Shown in pieces: positions 9,372 through 17,996 of a DNA stretch of 64,000 nucleotides. The stretch is from RGIG1902 sp034926865 (lineage in GTDB: Bacteria; Bacillota; Clostridia; Oscillospirales; Butyricicoccaceae). The notes beneath the pieces were generated by a model. It was not told the DNA's origin. It saw only the letters and a program-made list of their open reading frames with translations, and did no database searches. Position numbers and translations under genes: made by a program. Location: the NCBI GenBank assembly GCA_034926865.1, contig JAYFQP010000003.1, positions 62,001-126,000 of the forward strand, read 5' to 3'. The first letter of the stretch is position 1, and every line of letters begins with the position of its first letter.

Positions 9372-11594
9372 TTACTGTGAAAGCTGGTTAAGGTCTGTGA
9401 ACTCGACCGAGATTACCGTTCCTGCGGCAACTTCACTTCCGGCTAGGGTATCCTGCTTCGTAACGGCTAGATTGCCTGTTCCGTATTCAGTCCCGGCGCT
9501 CTTATAATAAAGCCCCAGAGCTGCCAGACGCTGTTTTACCGCCGACACTCCCAATCCTGTCAGATCAGGGACTATAACGGTAGCCTGCGGCACATCGCTG
9601 CCCATATAAAGAACCACTGTGGATGAGCGGGAAACTGTCGACGAATAAGACGGCACCTGAGCCGTGACGGTATCTCCGTTTCCGACAGCACGGACAGAGA
9701 CCCCCGCATTGCCCGCGGCAGATTTGGCCTGTGCGAGATTAAGCCCGATCATATTGGGAACCGTCGTATCTCTCTTCTGAAGCTCACCCTCAGTATACAT
9801 CGGGTCTACCTCAAGATAAGGGAGCACATCTTCCATTATTCTTTTCACGACAGGAGCTACGGTTATGCCGCCCGTAACAGGCTGTACCGTAGGCTCATCA
9901 AGAAGGACAAGCACAGCTATTTTGGGATCGTCGGCAGGCGCAAATGCCATGAAAGAGGATATTCTCAAGTTAGTCTGGCCTGTTTGATTCTGTTTTGCTA
10001 TCTTTTCAGTGGTTCCTGTTTTACCTGCGACTCTGTATCCGGCAACATAGGCATTCTTGCCGGTTCCGGAAGCTACTACCTGCTCAAGAACATCACACAT
10101 GATATCGGATGTTTCTTTTGAAATCACCTGTCTGACAACGTTTGTCTCTGTGGCCGAAACAGTATTGCCGTCTGAATCTATGATCTTGCCGACAACATGA
10201 GGCGTAACGAGTTCCCCGCCGTTTGCTACCGATGAAACGGCAGTTATGAGCTGAAGAGGTGTTATCGTAAAGTTCTGGCCGAAGCTTGCAACTGCAAGGT
10301 CGACCTCGCTCATTTTATCAATATCCCAGAAGAAGCCCACCGATTCTCCCGGCAGGTCTACCCCTGTTTTTTCGCTGAGGCCGAAGGCCTTATAATACTT
10401 ATAGAAATTAGCTACTCCAAGGCGCGAACCTATCTCCATAAAGGCAGGGTTACAGGAGTTTTTTATTGCATCAACAAAAGTCTCCGAGCCGTGCCCGGCT
10501 GTCTTCCAGCAGCTTATTTTCCTGTCCCTTACCTGACGGTAGCCGGGGCAATAAAAAGTCGAGGCCGTAGAAATGACCTTTTCTTCCAGGGCTGACGACG
10601 CAGTGATTATCTTAAAAGTTGAGCCCGGGTAATATGTATACGTTATGGCAAGGTTAAGCCACTGGTTTGAAAGGGCGTTGCTGCGGGCCTTGCTTTTTTC
10701 CTCTCCGTCGGGCATCTCAGATATCTGCTTTGCAACGTCCGCATTTGATATGGTAAAAGCGTTGTTGAGGTCAAAATCCGGTTTGTTGGCCAAAGCCAAT
10801 ACCGCCCCCGTGTTAACGTCCATCACTATGCCTGTGACATGGTCAGCCACCTTATTGTCAGCATAGGCCGTTTCAAGGTTTTTCTCGAGATAGTGCTGGA
10901 TGACCTCGTCGATCGTAAGTACAAGGCTGTTGCCATCCTGAGCCGCATAATACATCTCATAATCAAACGGCATTTCGGCTCCCTTGGCGTTTGCCGCCTT
11001 GATAACCCTTCCGTTGATTCCCTTAAGCACACTGTCATAATATGATTCAAGGCCGTAAAGCCCCTGATTATCAGTTCCAACAAAGCCAATCGTATGCGAG
11101 AGAAAATTCCCATATGGGTAATATCTCGTAGTATCATTGACCATGTAAACCGAATCTATCGCGTTTTCTGATACAAAAGTCCTTACCTTATCTGCAACTT
11201 CTTTTTCAACATTCTTTTTTATTACGGCGTATGTTCCTTTGGCCTGTACCTTTTGAAGAACCGCTTCATAATCCAGGCCAAGTATCTCGCTTAGATTTTT
11301 GGCTATAAGCTCTCCCTGAGCTTCATCGTCTATCTTGACTGCTTCAAGTGTCACCATCTCGGTGCCCGCGCTTATGGCAAGAGGCTTCATGTTGCGGTCA
11401 TATATCGTTCCCCTTGCCGCAGGTACCGTCTTATCCCTTGTCTGTTGGCTGATAGCCTTCTGCTGGTATTCCTCGTGCTTGAATACCTGAAGATAAAATA
11501 TTTTCCCCGCCAAAGCGATAAAACACAATACTCCAAACACAACTGCCACGAACATAAGGCGCTTTCTCATAATACTGTCAGCTTTTCTCTGCAT
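9372..11594 (-). CDS. Septal class B penicillin-binding protein (FtsI/PBP2B/SpoVD type) with two PASTA domains
   Basis: D,D-transpeptidase that crosslinks septal or spore peptidoglycan. Order: one N-terminal membrane helix, dimerisation domain (RGTIYDRN), transpeptidase with STFK (about 325-328), SCN (380-382) and KTGT (525-528), then two PASTA repeats to the end, as in SpoVD. Start set at 11594 where GGAGGAG precedes ATG; the frame stays open to 11702 but has no ribosome site there. The 121-bp gap to ftsL contains a short hairpin (11676-11696). Vegetative versus sporulation role cannot be told apart from sequence. Confidence 0.93.
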   Translation of the reverse strand: MQRKADSIMRKRLMFVAVVFGVLCFIALAGKIFYLQVFKHEEYQQKAISQQTRDKTVPAARGTIYDRNMKPLAISAGTEMVTLEAVKIDDEAQGELIAKNLSEILGLDYEAVLQKVQAKGTYAVIKKNVEKEVADKVRTFVSENAIDSVYMVNDTTRYYPYGNFLSHTIGFVGTDNQGLYGLESYYDSVLKGINGRVIKAANAKGAEMPFDYEMYYAAQDGNSLVLTIDEVIQHYLEKNLETAYADNKVADHVTGIVMDVNTGAVLALANKPDFDLNNAFTISNADVAKQISEMPDGEEKSKARSNALSNQWLNLAITYTYYPGSTFKIITASSALEEKVISTASTFYCPGYRQVRDRKISCWKTAGHGSETFVDAIKNSCNPAFMEIGSRLGVANFYKYYKAFGLSEKTGVDLPGESVGFFWDIDKMSEVDLAVASFGQNFTITPLQLITAVSSVANGGELVTPHVVGKIIDSDGNTVSATETNVVRQVISKETSDIMCDVLEQVVASGTGKNAYVAGYRVAGKTGTTEKIAKQNQTGQTNLRISSFMAFAPADDPKIAVLVLLDEPTVQPVTGGITVAPVVKRIMEDVLPYLEVDPMYTEGELQKRDTTVPNMIGLNLAQAKSAAGNAGVSVRAVGNGDTVTAQVPSYSSTVSRSSTVVLYMGSDVPQATVIVPDLTGLGVSAVKQRLAALGLYYKSAGTEYGTGNLAVTKQDTLAGSEVAAGTVISVEFTDLNQLSQ

Positions 11595-11715
11595 ATCTCC
11601 TCCGGGGTTGTTCCGATGAAAAAACCGGAGTAAGGAACGGCCTCGGCCCTCCTCACTCCTTCTCAAAATACTTTGGAAGCCTCCAAAAGGAGCTTCATTC
11701 ATTTATATAAAGCTT

Positions 11716-12201
11716 TCAGTTGAGATATTCCACAACAGCATTGAAGCTTTTGACTATTCCAGATACAATTGCAGAGCTTTTGTCTTCTTCGGCGGCTATT
11801 GTGATTTTTTCGGGATTGGATATCGTAACATAAGTGATCTGATTTTTATCCAGCTTTACCATACCGAGTGTATTGACAGCTACCTGCTCTACATATTCAA
11901 GATTGAAACGCTGCTCTTTTTTTGCGTTGAGTGCATTGGCATCTCCCTTGAGCTTTGTAATTTCTGTTTTCATATTATCTGTCTGCGCAGTCAGCTCAGT
12001 TACCTTACTATAGCTCGAAAGTATGCACAAAAGTGTGGCGAACACACAGACCACCATAGCGAAATACTTTACATAAGGTGCCTTTTTGGCAACGGACCTT
12101 TTAACGTTATTATTCTCCGGGAGCACAGTTATCCCCGGCTTGCTGGGTTTGGTATATTCATAATCCCGCTCATAAGCGGCCGCTTGTCCCATATATGCCA
12201 T
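11716..12201 (-). CDS. ftsL: Cell division protein FtsL-like
   Basis: Small bitopic protein: about 50 cytoplasmic residues, one membrane helix (YVKYFAMVVCVFATLLCILSS), then a coiled-coil (LTAQTDNMKTEITKLKGD) as in FtsL, which scaffolds FtsB/DivIC and FtsQ. Identity rests on topology and on position between rsmH and the PBP, because FtsL diverges fast. ATG at 12201 is preferred over the GTG at 12210 since AAAGGTG lies 8 nt ahead of it. Confidence 0.82.
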   Translation of the reverse strand: MAYMGQAAAYERDYEYTKPSKPGITVLPENNNVKRSVAKKAPYVKYFAMVVCVFATLLCILSSYSKVTELTAQTDNMKTEITKLKGDANALNAKKEQRFNLEYVEQVAVNTLGMVKLDKNQITYVTISNPEKITIAAEEDKSSAIVSGIVKSFNAVVEYLN

Positions 12202-12232
12202 ATTTTTCACACCTTTCCGGCCAGAAGGCCTA

Positions 12233-13168
12233 TCATAACTTTTCGGCTATTCTCAGCTTGGCGCTTCTTGATCTTGTATTGCGCTCAAGCTCATCCTCAG
12301 TTGCCGTAATAACCCCTTTGGAAATCAGCTTTATCTTAGGTTTATTGCCACAGATACATACAGGAAATTCCTTGGGACATGTACACCCCTGTGCCAAAAA
12401 AGCAAAAGCTTTTTTTACTATCCTGTCCTCTAGAGAGTGAAAACTTATTACAGCTATCCTGCCCCCCTGAGCAAGGCACGCAACAGAATCCCCCACCGCT
12501 TGCTCAACAGCCGCAAGCTCGCCGTTAACCTCTATTCTTATGGCCTGGAATGTTCTTTTTGCCGGATGCTGTTTTTCTCTTTTGGCTGCTGCAGGCATAG
12601 CGCTTTTAATTATATCGGAAAACTCAAGCGTCGTGCCTATAGGCTTATCTTCTCTCCTGCGGCATATTGCCGAAGCAATCGGGCCGGCAAAACGTTCTTC
12701 GCCGTAATCCTTTATTATCCTTTTAAGCTCCTCACGGCTGTATTCATTTACAACCTCATAGGCGCTGAGACTCTGATCCCTGTCCATTCTCATGTCCAGC
12801 GGGGCGTCAGTCATATATGAAAACCCTCTGTCTCCATTATCGAGTTGAAAACTTGACACCCCAAGATCGAACAAAATACCGTCTATTTTCTCTATTTGAA
12901 GATCTTTTAAAACTTCTTTTATATCGCAGAAATTGCTTTTAACAAAGGTGATGTTTTTATTAAGAGGTGCAAGCCGGATGCCCGCCGCCTCAAGTGCGTC
13001 ATTGTCTCGGTCAATGCATATTAGCCTTCCCTTATCCGAAAGTCCTAAAGCGATCAGAAAGGAATGCCCTCCGCCGCCTGTTGTTCCGTCGACATATATG
13101 CCGTCCGGCTTTATATCAAGGCCCTTTATGCACTCTTGCGGGAGTACCGGCACATGTGAAAACTCCAT
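12233..13168 (-). CDS. rsmH: 16S rRNA (cytosine-1402-N4)-methyltransferase RsmH
   Basis: SAM-dependent methyltransferase acting on C1402 of 16S rRNA, usual second gene of the dcw cluster. VDGTTGGGGHS is the SAM loop; FDLGVSSFQLD and the C-terminal ISFHSLEDRIVKKAF are diagnostic. Its first base overlaps the stop of mraZ (TAATG), so the two are probably translationally coupled. 311 aa is normal. Confidence 0.97.
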   Translation of the reverse strand: MEFSHVPVLPQECIKGLDIKPDGIYVDGTTGGGGHSFLIALGLSDKGRLICIDRDNDALEAAGIRLAPLNKNITFVKSNFCDIKEVLKDLQIEKIDGILFDLGVSSFQLDNGDRGFSYMTDAPLDMRMDRDQSLSAYEVVNEYSREELKRIIKDYGEERFAGPIASAICRRREDKPIGTTLEFSDIIKSAMPAAAKREKQHPAKRTFQAIRIEVNGELAAVEQAVGDSVACLAQGGRIAVISFHSLEDRIVKKAFAFLAQGCTCPKEFPVCICGNKPKIKLISKGVITATEDELERNTRSRSAKLRIAEKL

Positions 13169-13581
13169 TAGATGTTCTCCTCTTCAAGAATTTCGGTTAT
13201 GTCATCGGAGCTTACATCTCTGTTATATTGCTTCCACCGTTCGGCATCCCATATCTCGGCTCTTTTCTGAATGCCGGCAACGATGACATCTTTTGTTATC
13301 CCCGCATATTCCCTGAGACTTTGCGGCAAAAGTATCCTCCCCTGATTATCGGGCTCACACGGATAGTTGGCAGAATAAAAACGCTGAAGCTTTCTTGCCT
13401 TTGCAATCGGCAGAGATGCGATCTTGTTTTCGAAAGCCTCCCAGTCATCGTGAGAATAGACGCTGATGCAGCCGTCGAGGCCTTTAAAAATAACAAAGCC
13501 CTCGCCAAGCTCTTCCCTAAGCTTAACAGGAAAGATCATCCGCCCCTTGGTATCGACAGAATGCAGATATTCACCTCTCAT
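13168..13581 (-). CDS. mraZ: Transcriptional regulator MraZ
   Basis: Ring-forming AbrB-fold DNA-binding protein that represses the dcw operon it heads. Two repeated domains are visible: MRGEYLHSVDTKGRMIFP near the start and FYSANYPCEPDNQGRILLP later, each with the DxKGR/DxQGR signature. 137 aa is normal. Direct repeats between its promoter and its start codon look like its own operator. Confidence 0.95.
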   Translation of the reverse strand: MRGEYLHSVDTKGRMIFPVKLREELGEGFVIFKGLDGCISVYSHDDWEAFENKIASLPIAKARKLQRFYSANYPCEPDNQGRILLPQSLREYAGITKDVIVAGIQKRAEIWDAERWKQYNRDVSSDDITEILEEENI

Positions 13582-13592
13582 CCCGCCAACAC

Positions 13593-13639
13593 CTCACTTT
13601 CTTACCACCAAATTAACCTTTTCACCACCAAATGCCACT
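13593..13639 (-). promoter_or_regulatory. Candidate MraZ operator: spaced GTGG direct repeats
   Basis: Read on the minus strand, GTGGC, GTGGT and GTGGT recur at 10- and 20-bp spacing, then GTGAG 11 bp further on. Two copies of the ten-mer ATTTGGTGGT are exactly 20 bp apart (13604-13613 and 13624-13633). The array lies between the -10 element and the mraZ start. Known MraZ sites are short G-rich direct repeats about one helical turn apart just upstream of mraZ, so autorepression is inferred. Confidence 0.72.
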
Positions 13640-13650
13640 AACATGTTTTA

Positions 13651-13679
13651 ATTATACCTATCACACCGAGAAAAAGCAA
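13651..13679 (-). promoter_or_regulatory. Sigma-A promoter of the dcw operon
   Basis: TTGCTT (13674-13679), 17-nt spacer, TATAAT (13651-13656) on the minus strand. Predicted transcription start near 13644, placing the MraZ-like repeats in the initially transcribed region. Confidence 0.8.
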
Positions 13680-13779
13680 TAGCTTAAAAGGAATTTTTAT
13701 GCCTGCAAAAGGACCTTTTTTTAGCAAAAAACGTGACTTTTCTGAATATAAAACATCTGTTCGCTTTTGCTGGGCCGAC

Positions 13780-13818
13780 AAAAACAAAAATGCCCCCTGC
13801 ACATAAGTGCAGAGGGCA
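13780..13818 (-). terminator. Terminator of the uvrC-coaD operon
   Basis: A 12-bp stem (TGCCCCCTGCAC with GTGCAGAGGGCA, loop ATAA) followed on the minus strand by a T-rich tract, 13 bp after the stop of the coiled-coil gene. Confidence 0.88.
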
Positions 13819-13831
13819 TAAATCATAAATT

Positions 13832-14308
13832 TTACTGCTGCTGTTTATAATCCTTCATAGCCGCAAGGAACTGCGTCCTGGTTGTCTTGACCTGCTCAAG
13901 GGTCTGATCAACAAGCACCTCAGTACGTTTCATTGCGTCGTCACAATAGGAGGAGGCAGCCTTCATAAGCTCCCTGGAACGGCCTTCAGCGTTAGCTATT
14001 ATCTCAGCCGCCTTTTTTCTTGCTTCGATAACAATATCGTGATCGTTCACCTTCTGTTTGGCCATTTCATCAGCTTGCTTGAGCTTGGAGTCATATTCCC
14101 GCTTTCCGGCTGTTAAAAAATCGTTTCTCTTTTCTACAATCTCGTTGGCCATCTTAAGCTCGCTTGGCAGATTAGCTCTTATCTCCTCAAGTATGTCAAG
14201 AGCCTTTTCCCTCTCGATAAGGCATTTATTGCTGAGCGGAACCGAAGGGGCATCATCAATAGTCTCGTACAATGTGTTTACAAGCTCGTCTATTACATTT
14301 CCAGCCAT
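13832..14308 (-). CDS. Conserved coiled-coil protein downstream of coaD
   Basis: A 158-residue soluble protein, mostly charged helix, predicted coiled-coil from about residue 35 to 150 (EIVEKRNDFLTAGKREYDSKLKQ and ARKKAAEIIANAEGRSREL). Similar proteins beside coaD in Clostridia are often labelled ATPase or V-type ATPase subunit H-like because of the AEGRSREL-style helix, but no catalytic motif is visible and no function is established. It overlaps the end of coaD by 16 bp, with GGAGGAC 5 nt before its ATG, so the two are co-expressed. Last gene before a strong terminator. Confidence 0.75.
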   Translation of the reverse strand: MAGNVIDELVNTLYETIDDAPSVPLSNKCLIEREKALDILEEIRANLPSELKMANEIVEKRNDFLTAGKREYDSKLKQADEMAKQKVNDHDIVIEARKKAAEIIANAEGRSRELMKAASSYCDDAMKRTEVLVDQTLEQVKTTRTQFLAAMKDYKQQQ

Positions 14309-14790
14309 TTTTCGTCCTCCATTTTTTTAACAAGCATCTGAGCCGTATGCTTTGTCACAAGGCCCTCAAGAGAAAGGCCTTTCCGGCAGCGCTCCTTTAC
14401 ATATGATGAACTTATTCTCTCAAATCCATGGCGCGGCGGAAGAAGTATCGTATCTGCCCCTTGATAATGCACCCTGTTGAAGTTTGCCATGAATATCTCG
14501 TAGCTTGTATCGTCAGGGTCCCTGATGCCCTTAACGATAGCGCAGGCCTTTTTCTGACTGAGATATTCATACAGCATCCCGCCGTAAAACTCTACAGATA
14601 CATTCTCAATGCCCGCCAAATCATACTTCATTATAGCAAGTCTTTCATCCGGAGTAAAGGTATACTTTTTCTGATCGTTTATCATAGCCACCACAAATAT
14701 CTCATCAAAAAGCACAGACGCTCTTTTTATAAGGTCTACATGGCCACATGTCATAGGGTCAAAGCTTCCGGGAATAACAACCGTCCTCAT
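14293..14790 (-). CDS. coaD: Phosphopantetheine adenylyltransferase CoaD
   Basis: Penultimate step of coenzyme A synthesis: ATP + 4'-phosphopantetheine to dephospho-CoA. The nucleotidyltransferase loop PGSFDPMTCGHVDLI (the HxGH region, with TCGH) and the C-terminal RISSSYVKE are diagnostic; 165 aa is normal. Overlaps the end of rsmD by 4 bp; rsmD-coaD pairing is widespread in bacteria. Confidence 0.96.
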   Translation of the reverse strand: MRTVVIPGSFDPMTCGHVDLIKRASVLFDEIFVVAMINDQKKYTFTPDERLAIMKYDLAGIENVSVEFYGGMLYEYLSQKKACAIVKGIRDPDDTSYEIFMANFNRVHYQGADTILLPPRHGFERISSSYVKERCRKGLSLEGLVTKHTAQMLVKKMEDEKWLEM

Positions 14791-15347
14791 ACCTGTTTCT
14801 CCCCTTTAATTATTTTGCAAAGCATGATTTGACCGTACTTGTATTCTTTCGTCAGGGCCAATCCATCAGGAAGCGGCTCTATGACGTCATTTGGATCTTT
14901 TTCACAAATTATTATACCATTCTCTGTCAATATGTCAAACCTGCATAAAAGCTCTAATGCCCGGCGCAGCAAATCGCCTCCATACGGAGGATCGAGTAAC
15001 ACTATATCAAAGCTGGCAGGCTTTTGCCCAGATAAAAACGCAAAGGAATCGGCCCTGTGAAGCCTTGCCTTTTCCCCGGGGATCCCGCAGGCAGAAATAT
15101 TCTCCGCAACGGCTGCCGCCGCATTTCTGTCATGCTCCGCAAAATCACAGCTTTCCGCCCCCCTTGATAATGCCTCAAGGCCAAGCTGACCCGACCCAGC
15201 AAAAAGGTCCAGGACCCTTGCTCCCTCTATATCAAACTGTATTATACTGAAAAGCGCCTCCTTGACCCTATCGGTAGTAGGGCGAGTAGTCATGCCCTTA
15301 GGCGGTTCAAGACGCTTACCCCTGAGGCTCCCGCTGATGATCCTCAT
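14787..15347 (-). CDS. rsmD: 16S rRNA (guanine-966-N2)-methyltransferase RsmD
   Basis: SAM-dependent methyltransferase for G966 of 16S rRNA. It has MRIISGSLRGKRLEPP at the start, the SAM loop LDLFAGSGQLGLEALSRGA and the catalytic LDPPYGG. GGAGGAAAATA precedes the ATG inside the uvrC 3' end (32-bp overlap), so expression is coupled to uvrC. Confidence 0.95.
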   Translation of the reverse strand: MRIISGSLRGKRLEPPKGMTTRPTTDRVKEALFSIIQFDIEGARVLDLFAGSGQLGLEALSRGAESCDFAEHDRNAAAAVAENISACGIPGEKARLHRADSFAFLSGQKPASFDIVLLDPPYGGDLLRRALELLCRFDILTENGIIICEKDPNDVIEPLPDGLALTKEYKYGQIMLCKIIKGEKQV

Positions 15348-17166
15348 TATTTTCCTCCGTTAGCTTTCTTTTGATATTCTCTGCAACAGCGCGGGGCACT
15401 ATCTTTGCTATGTCTTCCAAATCAGCCTGACGCATGGCCTTTACGCTGCCGAACCTGTCTAGCAGTTTTTTGCGTCTTCCCGGGCCGACGCCTTCGACTT
15501 CGTCCAGCACGCTTTTCTTCATCTCGCTTCCCCTTCGGCTTCGGTGATACTCTATGGCAAAGCGGTGCGTTTCTTCCTGTATCCTGCCGATAAAGGCAAA
15601 TATCTGCGGAGTCGCGCTTATGCCTATCTCCTGCCCTTCAGAAGAAACAAGGCCCCTTGTCCTGTGCTTATCGTCTTTTACCATGCCGAAAACAGGTATG
15701 GTAAGTCCTCTTGCCCTGACTTCCGAAAAGGCTATATTTGTCTGCCCCTTGCCCCCGTCAATAAGCATAAGGTCGGGCAGCGGCAAAAAGCTCTCATCCC
15801 CGCCAAGCGCCCGGTCAAGCCGCCGGCCCACAACCTCAGCCATGGCGCCGTAGTCGTCCCCCCCGCGAGCGGTTTTTATTTTAAACTTTTTATAATCCTT
15901 TTTAGCCGGCTTTCCATCTTCAAAAACAGTCATAGAGGCAACGGGCAGATCACCCGCCGTGTTTGATATATCGTACGCCTCAATTCTGTGCGGAAGCTCA
16001 TCCACAGATATTATGTCACTCAAAAGCTCAAGAAGTTTCTTTGACTTTTGTTCCCTTTTCTCAAGCGTCTCAAGCTCAAGCATCCCGTTGCTCTCAGCCA
16101 GCCTGACCTGGCGCAGGCGCTCCCCTCTTTTGGGGCAGGTTATGACGCATTTGCTTCCTCTCAGGCCCGAAAGGTATTCTTCAAGCGGAGCTGTGTCCTC
16201 CATAGGTTCGCTTATGCAGATTTCCTTCGGGGCGCTCTGGAATATGCCGTAATATTGCTTGATAAAGCTTTCAACGGCATCCTGCATATCCTCAGCCTCA
16301 AGCCCGTCAAAAAAATTGACCTTTTTGTCTATCAGACTCCCCTGCACGAATGAAAGCATCGATATGCATGATCTTGCCCCACGAGTGACAAAGGCCAGCG
16401 CATCTCTGTCTGAAAGCCTGCCGCCGGTAACCGTATGGCGAAGGCCCATCTTTTGAAGGTTTTTTATCCTGTCACGGCAGGCCGCGGCCTTTTCAAACTC
16501 AAGCTCCTCGGCATACCTCTCCATATCGGCCCCAAGCCTCTTTTCCAGATCTTTGCCGTTGCCTTTCAGGAGGCTTCGGCATTGGTCGATAAGCTCGCCA
16601 TATTCCTTTTCGGATATTTTGCCTGTGCAAACCCCGCAGCACCTTTTCATCTGATATCTTAGGCAAGGCCTGCTTTTGCCTATATCCCGGGGAAAAACCT
16701 TAGAGCATGTCGGCAAAAGAAAGGTCTGCTGCAAAAGGTCTATTGCGGCCTTGGCCGAGCCCCTTGCCCCATAAGGCCCGTAATACTCCTTGTTTTTATC
16801 GTTTACGATGGATTCTATAGAAAACTTGGGGTAAGGATCATGGTTTATCGCCACAAAAGGGTACCCCTTATCGTCCTTAAGAAGAATGTTATATTTAGGC
16901 TTGTGCTTTTTTATCAGAGTGTTTTCAAGCAGCAGGGCCTCAAACTCGCTGTTGGCAAATATCGTTTCAAAGCTGTCGATACGCGATACCATCTGCCTAG
17001 TTTTGGCGGTATGAGACGCCAGATTCGCAAAATACTGGCTTACCCTGTTCTTTAGTATCTTGGCTTTGCCAACATATATTATCTCCCCATGGGAATCTTT
17101 CATAATATATACTCCTGGCTCTCTGGGAAGATCATGGGCTTTTTGCTTCAGCTGTTCAAAATCCAT
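15316..17166 (-). CDS. uvrC: Excinuclease ABC subunit C (UvrC)
   Basis: Dual-incision nuclease of nucleotide excision repair. Domains in order: GIY-YIG nuclease (GVYIMKDSHGEIIYVGKA, about 18-35), Cys region (CLRYQMKRCCGVC), UVR motif for UvrB binding (about 205-240), RNase H-like nuclease (IEAYDISNTAGDLPVASM and LMLIDGGKGQ) and a C-terminal helix-hairpin-helix (DEVEGVGPGRRKKLLDRFGS). 616 aa is normal. uvrA and uvrB are not in the window. GGAGGCAAGG precedes the ATG. Confidence 0.97.
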   Translation of the reverse strand: MDFEQLKQKAHDLPREPGVYIMKDSHGEIIYVGKAKILKNRVSQYFANLASHTAKTRQMVSRIDSFETIFANSEFEALLLENTLIKKHKPKYNILLKDDKGYPFVAINHDPYPKFSIESIVNDKNKEYYGPYGARGSAKAAIDLLQQTFLLPTCSKVFPRDIGKSRPCLRYQMKRCCGVCTGKISEKEYGELIDQCRSLLKGNGKDLEKRLGADMERYAEELEFEKAAACRDRIKNLQKMGLRHTVTGGRLSDRDALAFVTRGARSCISMLSFVQGSLIDKKVNFFDGLEAEDMQDAVESFIKQYYGIFQSAPKEICISEPMEDTAPLEEYLSGLRGSKCVITCPKRGERLRQVRLAESNGMLELETLEKREQKSKKLLELLSDIISVDELPHRIEAYDISNTAGDLPVASMTVFEDGKPAKKDYKKFKIKTARGGDDYGAMAEVVGRRLDRALGGDESFLPLPDLMLIDGGKGQTNIAFSEVRARGLTIPVFGMVKDDKHRTRGLVSSEGQEIGISATPQIFAFIGRIQEETHRFAIEYHRSRRGSEMKKSVLDEVEGVGPGRRKKLLDRFGSVKAMRQADLEDIAKIVPRAVAENIKRKLTEENNEDHQREPQG

Positions 17167-17186
17167 CCTTGCCTCCGTATAATACT

Positions 17187-17218
17187 TAAAAGACGCCGCA
17201 TGATTACCATGCGGCGTC
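17187..17218 (-). terminator. Terminator between the HPr-like gene and uvrC
   Basis: A perfect 11-bp stem (GACGCCGCATG, 5-nt loop) followed by TTTTAAG on the minus strand, 18 bp after the HPr-like stop and just before the uvrC ribosome site. With no clear promoter between, uvrC may depend partly on readthrough. Confidence 0.85.
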
Positions 17219-17235
17219 CCTCTTCACAAACCGAA

Positions 17236-17499
17236 TTATTCGCCAAAATTGGATGCGACAAGGTCACAGAGTGCATTAACAGCCTCTTCCTCATCTGCTC
17301 CTTCGGCCGATACAGTTATGGTCGTGCCTCTTGTGATGCCAAGAGACAACACGCCCAAAAGGCTCTTGGCGTTTACCTTACGCTCTTCCTTTTCAACCAT
17401 AATAGTGCTCTTATATTCATTAGCTTTCTGAATAAAGAATGTCGCCGGTCTCGCATAAAGACCAACCTGGTTGTTGACCGTAATTTCCTTAGAAAACAT
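17236..17499 (-). CDS. HPr-like phosphocarrier family protein with Tyr15 instead of the active-site His (Crh-like)
   Basis: An 87-residue HPr-fold protein. In HPr, His15 in GLHARPA accepts phosphate from enzyme I; here the motif is GLYARPATFF with a clear TAT codon at position 15. Ser46, the HPr-kinase site, is kept in NAKSLLGVLSLGI. PTS phosphotransfer is therefore not expected, while Ser46 phosphorylation and CcpA co-repression, as for Bacillus Crh (Gln15), remain possible. It stands alone between its own promoter and terminator; no enzyme I gene is near. Confidence 0.9.
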   Translation of the reverse strand: MFSKEITVNNQVGLYARPATFFIQKANEYKSTIMVEKEERKVNAKSLLGVLSLGITRGTTITVSAEGADEEEAVNALCDLVASNFGE

Positions 17500-17546
17500 A
17501 CAACCCCTCGCTTTCCCTTATGGGCTAACCCATACTTACATTTCAT

Positions 17547-17575
17547 AGATTATCAGAAATCCATAAAAAATGCAA
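17547..17575 (-). promoter_or_regulatory. Sigma-A promoter of the HPr-like gene
   Basis: TTGCAT (17570-17575), 17-nt spacer, TAATCT (17547-17552) on the minus strand, about 50 bp before the gene. The remaining intergenic DNA to 17746 is AT-rich with nothing else recognisable. Confidence 0.7.
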
Positions 17576-17746
17576 TAAGCTTTTGATAAATACGTCAAAA
17601 AACAAAGGGATTAGGGTGTTGTAGAGCAAAAAATCAGTATATTTTACCAATTCAAAACACGCCAATGGCATTAAATATAGTTAATATTTCTCGTTTTTAC
17701 AAAGCAAGAACGACATATTCGATGCTGCTAAAGAACGTTTTTGTGC

Positions 17747-17986
17747 TCAGATGGCCTTTACCAATATTTTAGCTATCTCTTCAGCGGTTGATATCCTCCC
17801 GCTTATGACCAGTTTCCCGTCTATCATCAGAGAAGGAGCAGACATGACTCCAAGGCGTACGATATCCATAAGATCCTCAATCTTTTCCACTTTCGCTTCT
17901 ATGCCGCATTTTTTAAGCGCTTCGATGGTATTTTTATATAATGCCGTACATTTGTCACATCCGGTGCCGATCACTTTTATATCCAT
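17747..17986 (-). CDS. Small thioredoxin-fold redox protein (CxxC)
   Basis: A 79-residue protein of the thioredoxin-like family often called redox-active disulfide protein 2. It has the redox motif GTGCDKCTAL (Cys10 and Cys13), the cis-proline SAPSLMIDG and the usual short fold. Such proteins often accompany ArsR regulators and metal or arsenic permeases. Here it is the third gene of an arsR-GTPase operon, starting 10 bp after the GTPase, so a role in metal or thiol handling is inferred. AGAGGTG precedes the ATG. Confidence 0.88.
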   Translation of the reverse strand: MDIKVIGTGCDKCTALYKNTIEALKKCGIEAKVEKIEDLMDIVRLGVMSAPSLMIDGKLVISGRISTAEEIAKILVKAI

Positions 17987-17996
17987 TTGGACACCT

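Noticed and set aside
13638..13826. 62-codon minus frame between the coaD-operon terminator and mraZ
   Set aside because: It reads through the strong terminator at 13780-13818 and covers the dcw promoter; no ribosome site and no recognisable motif.
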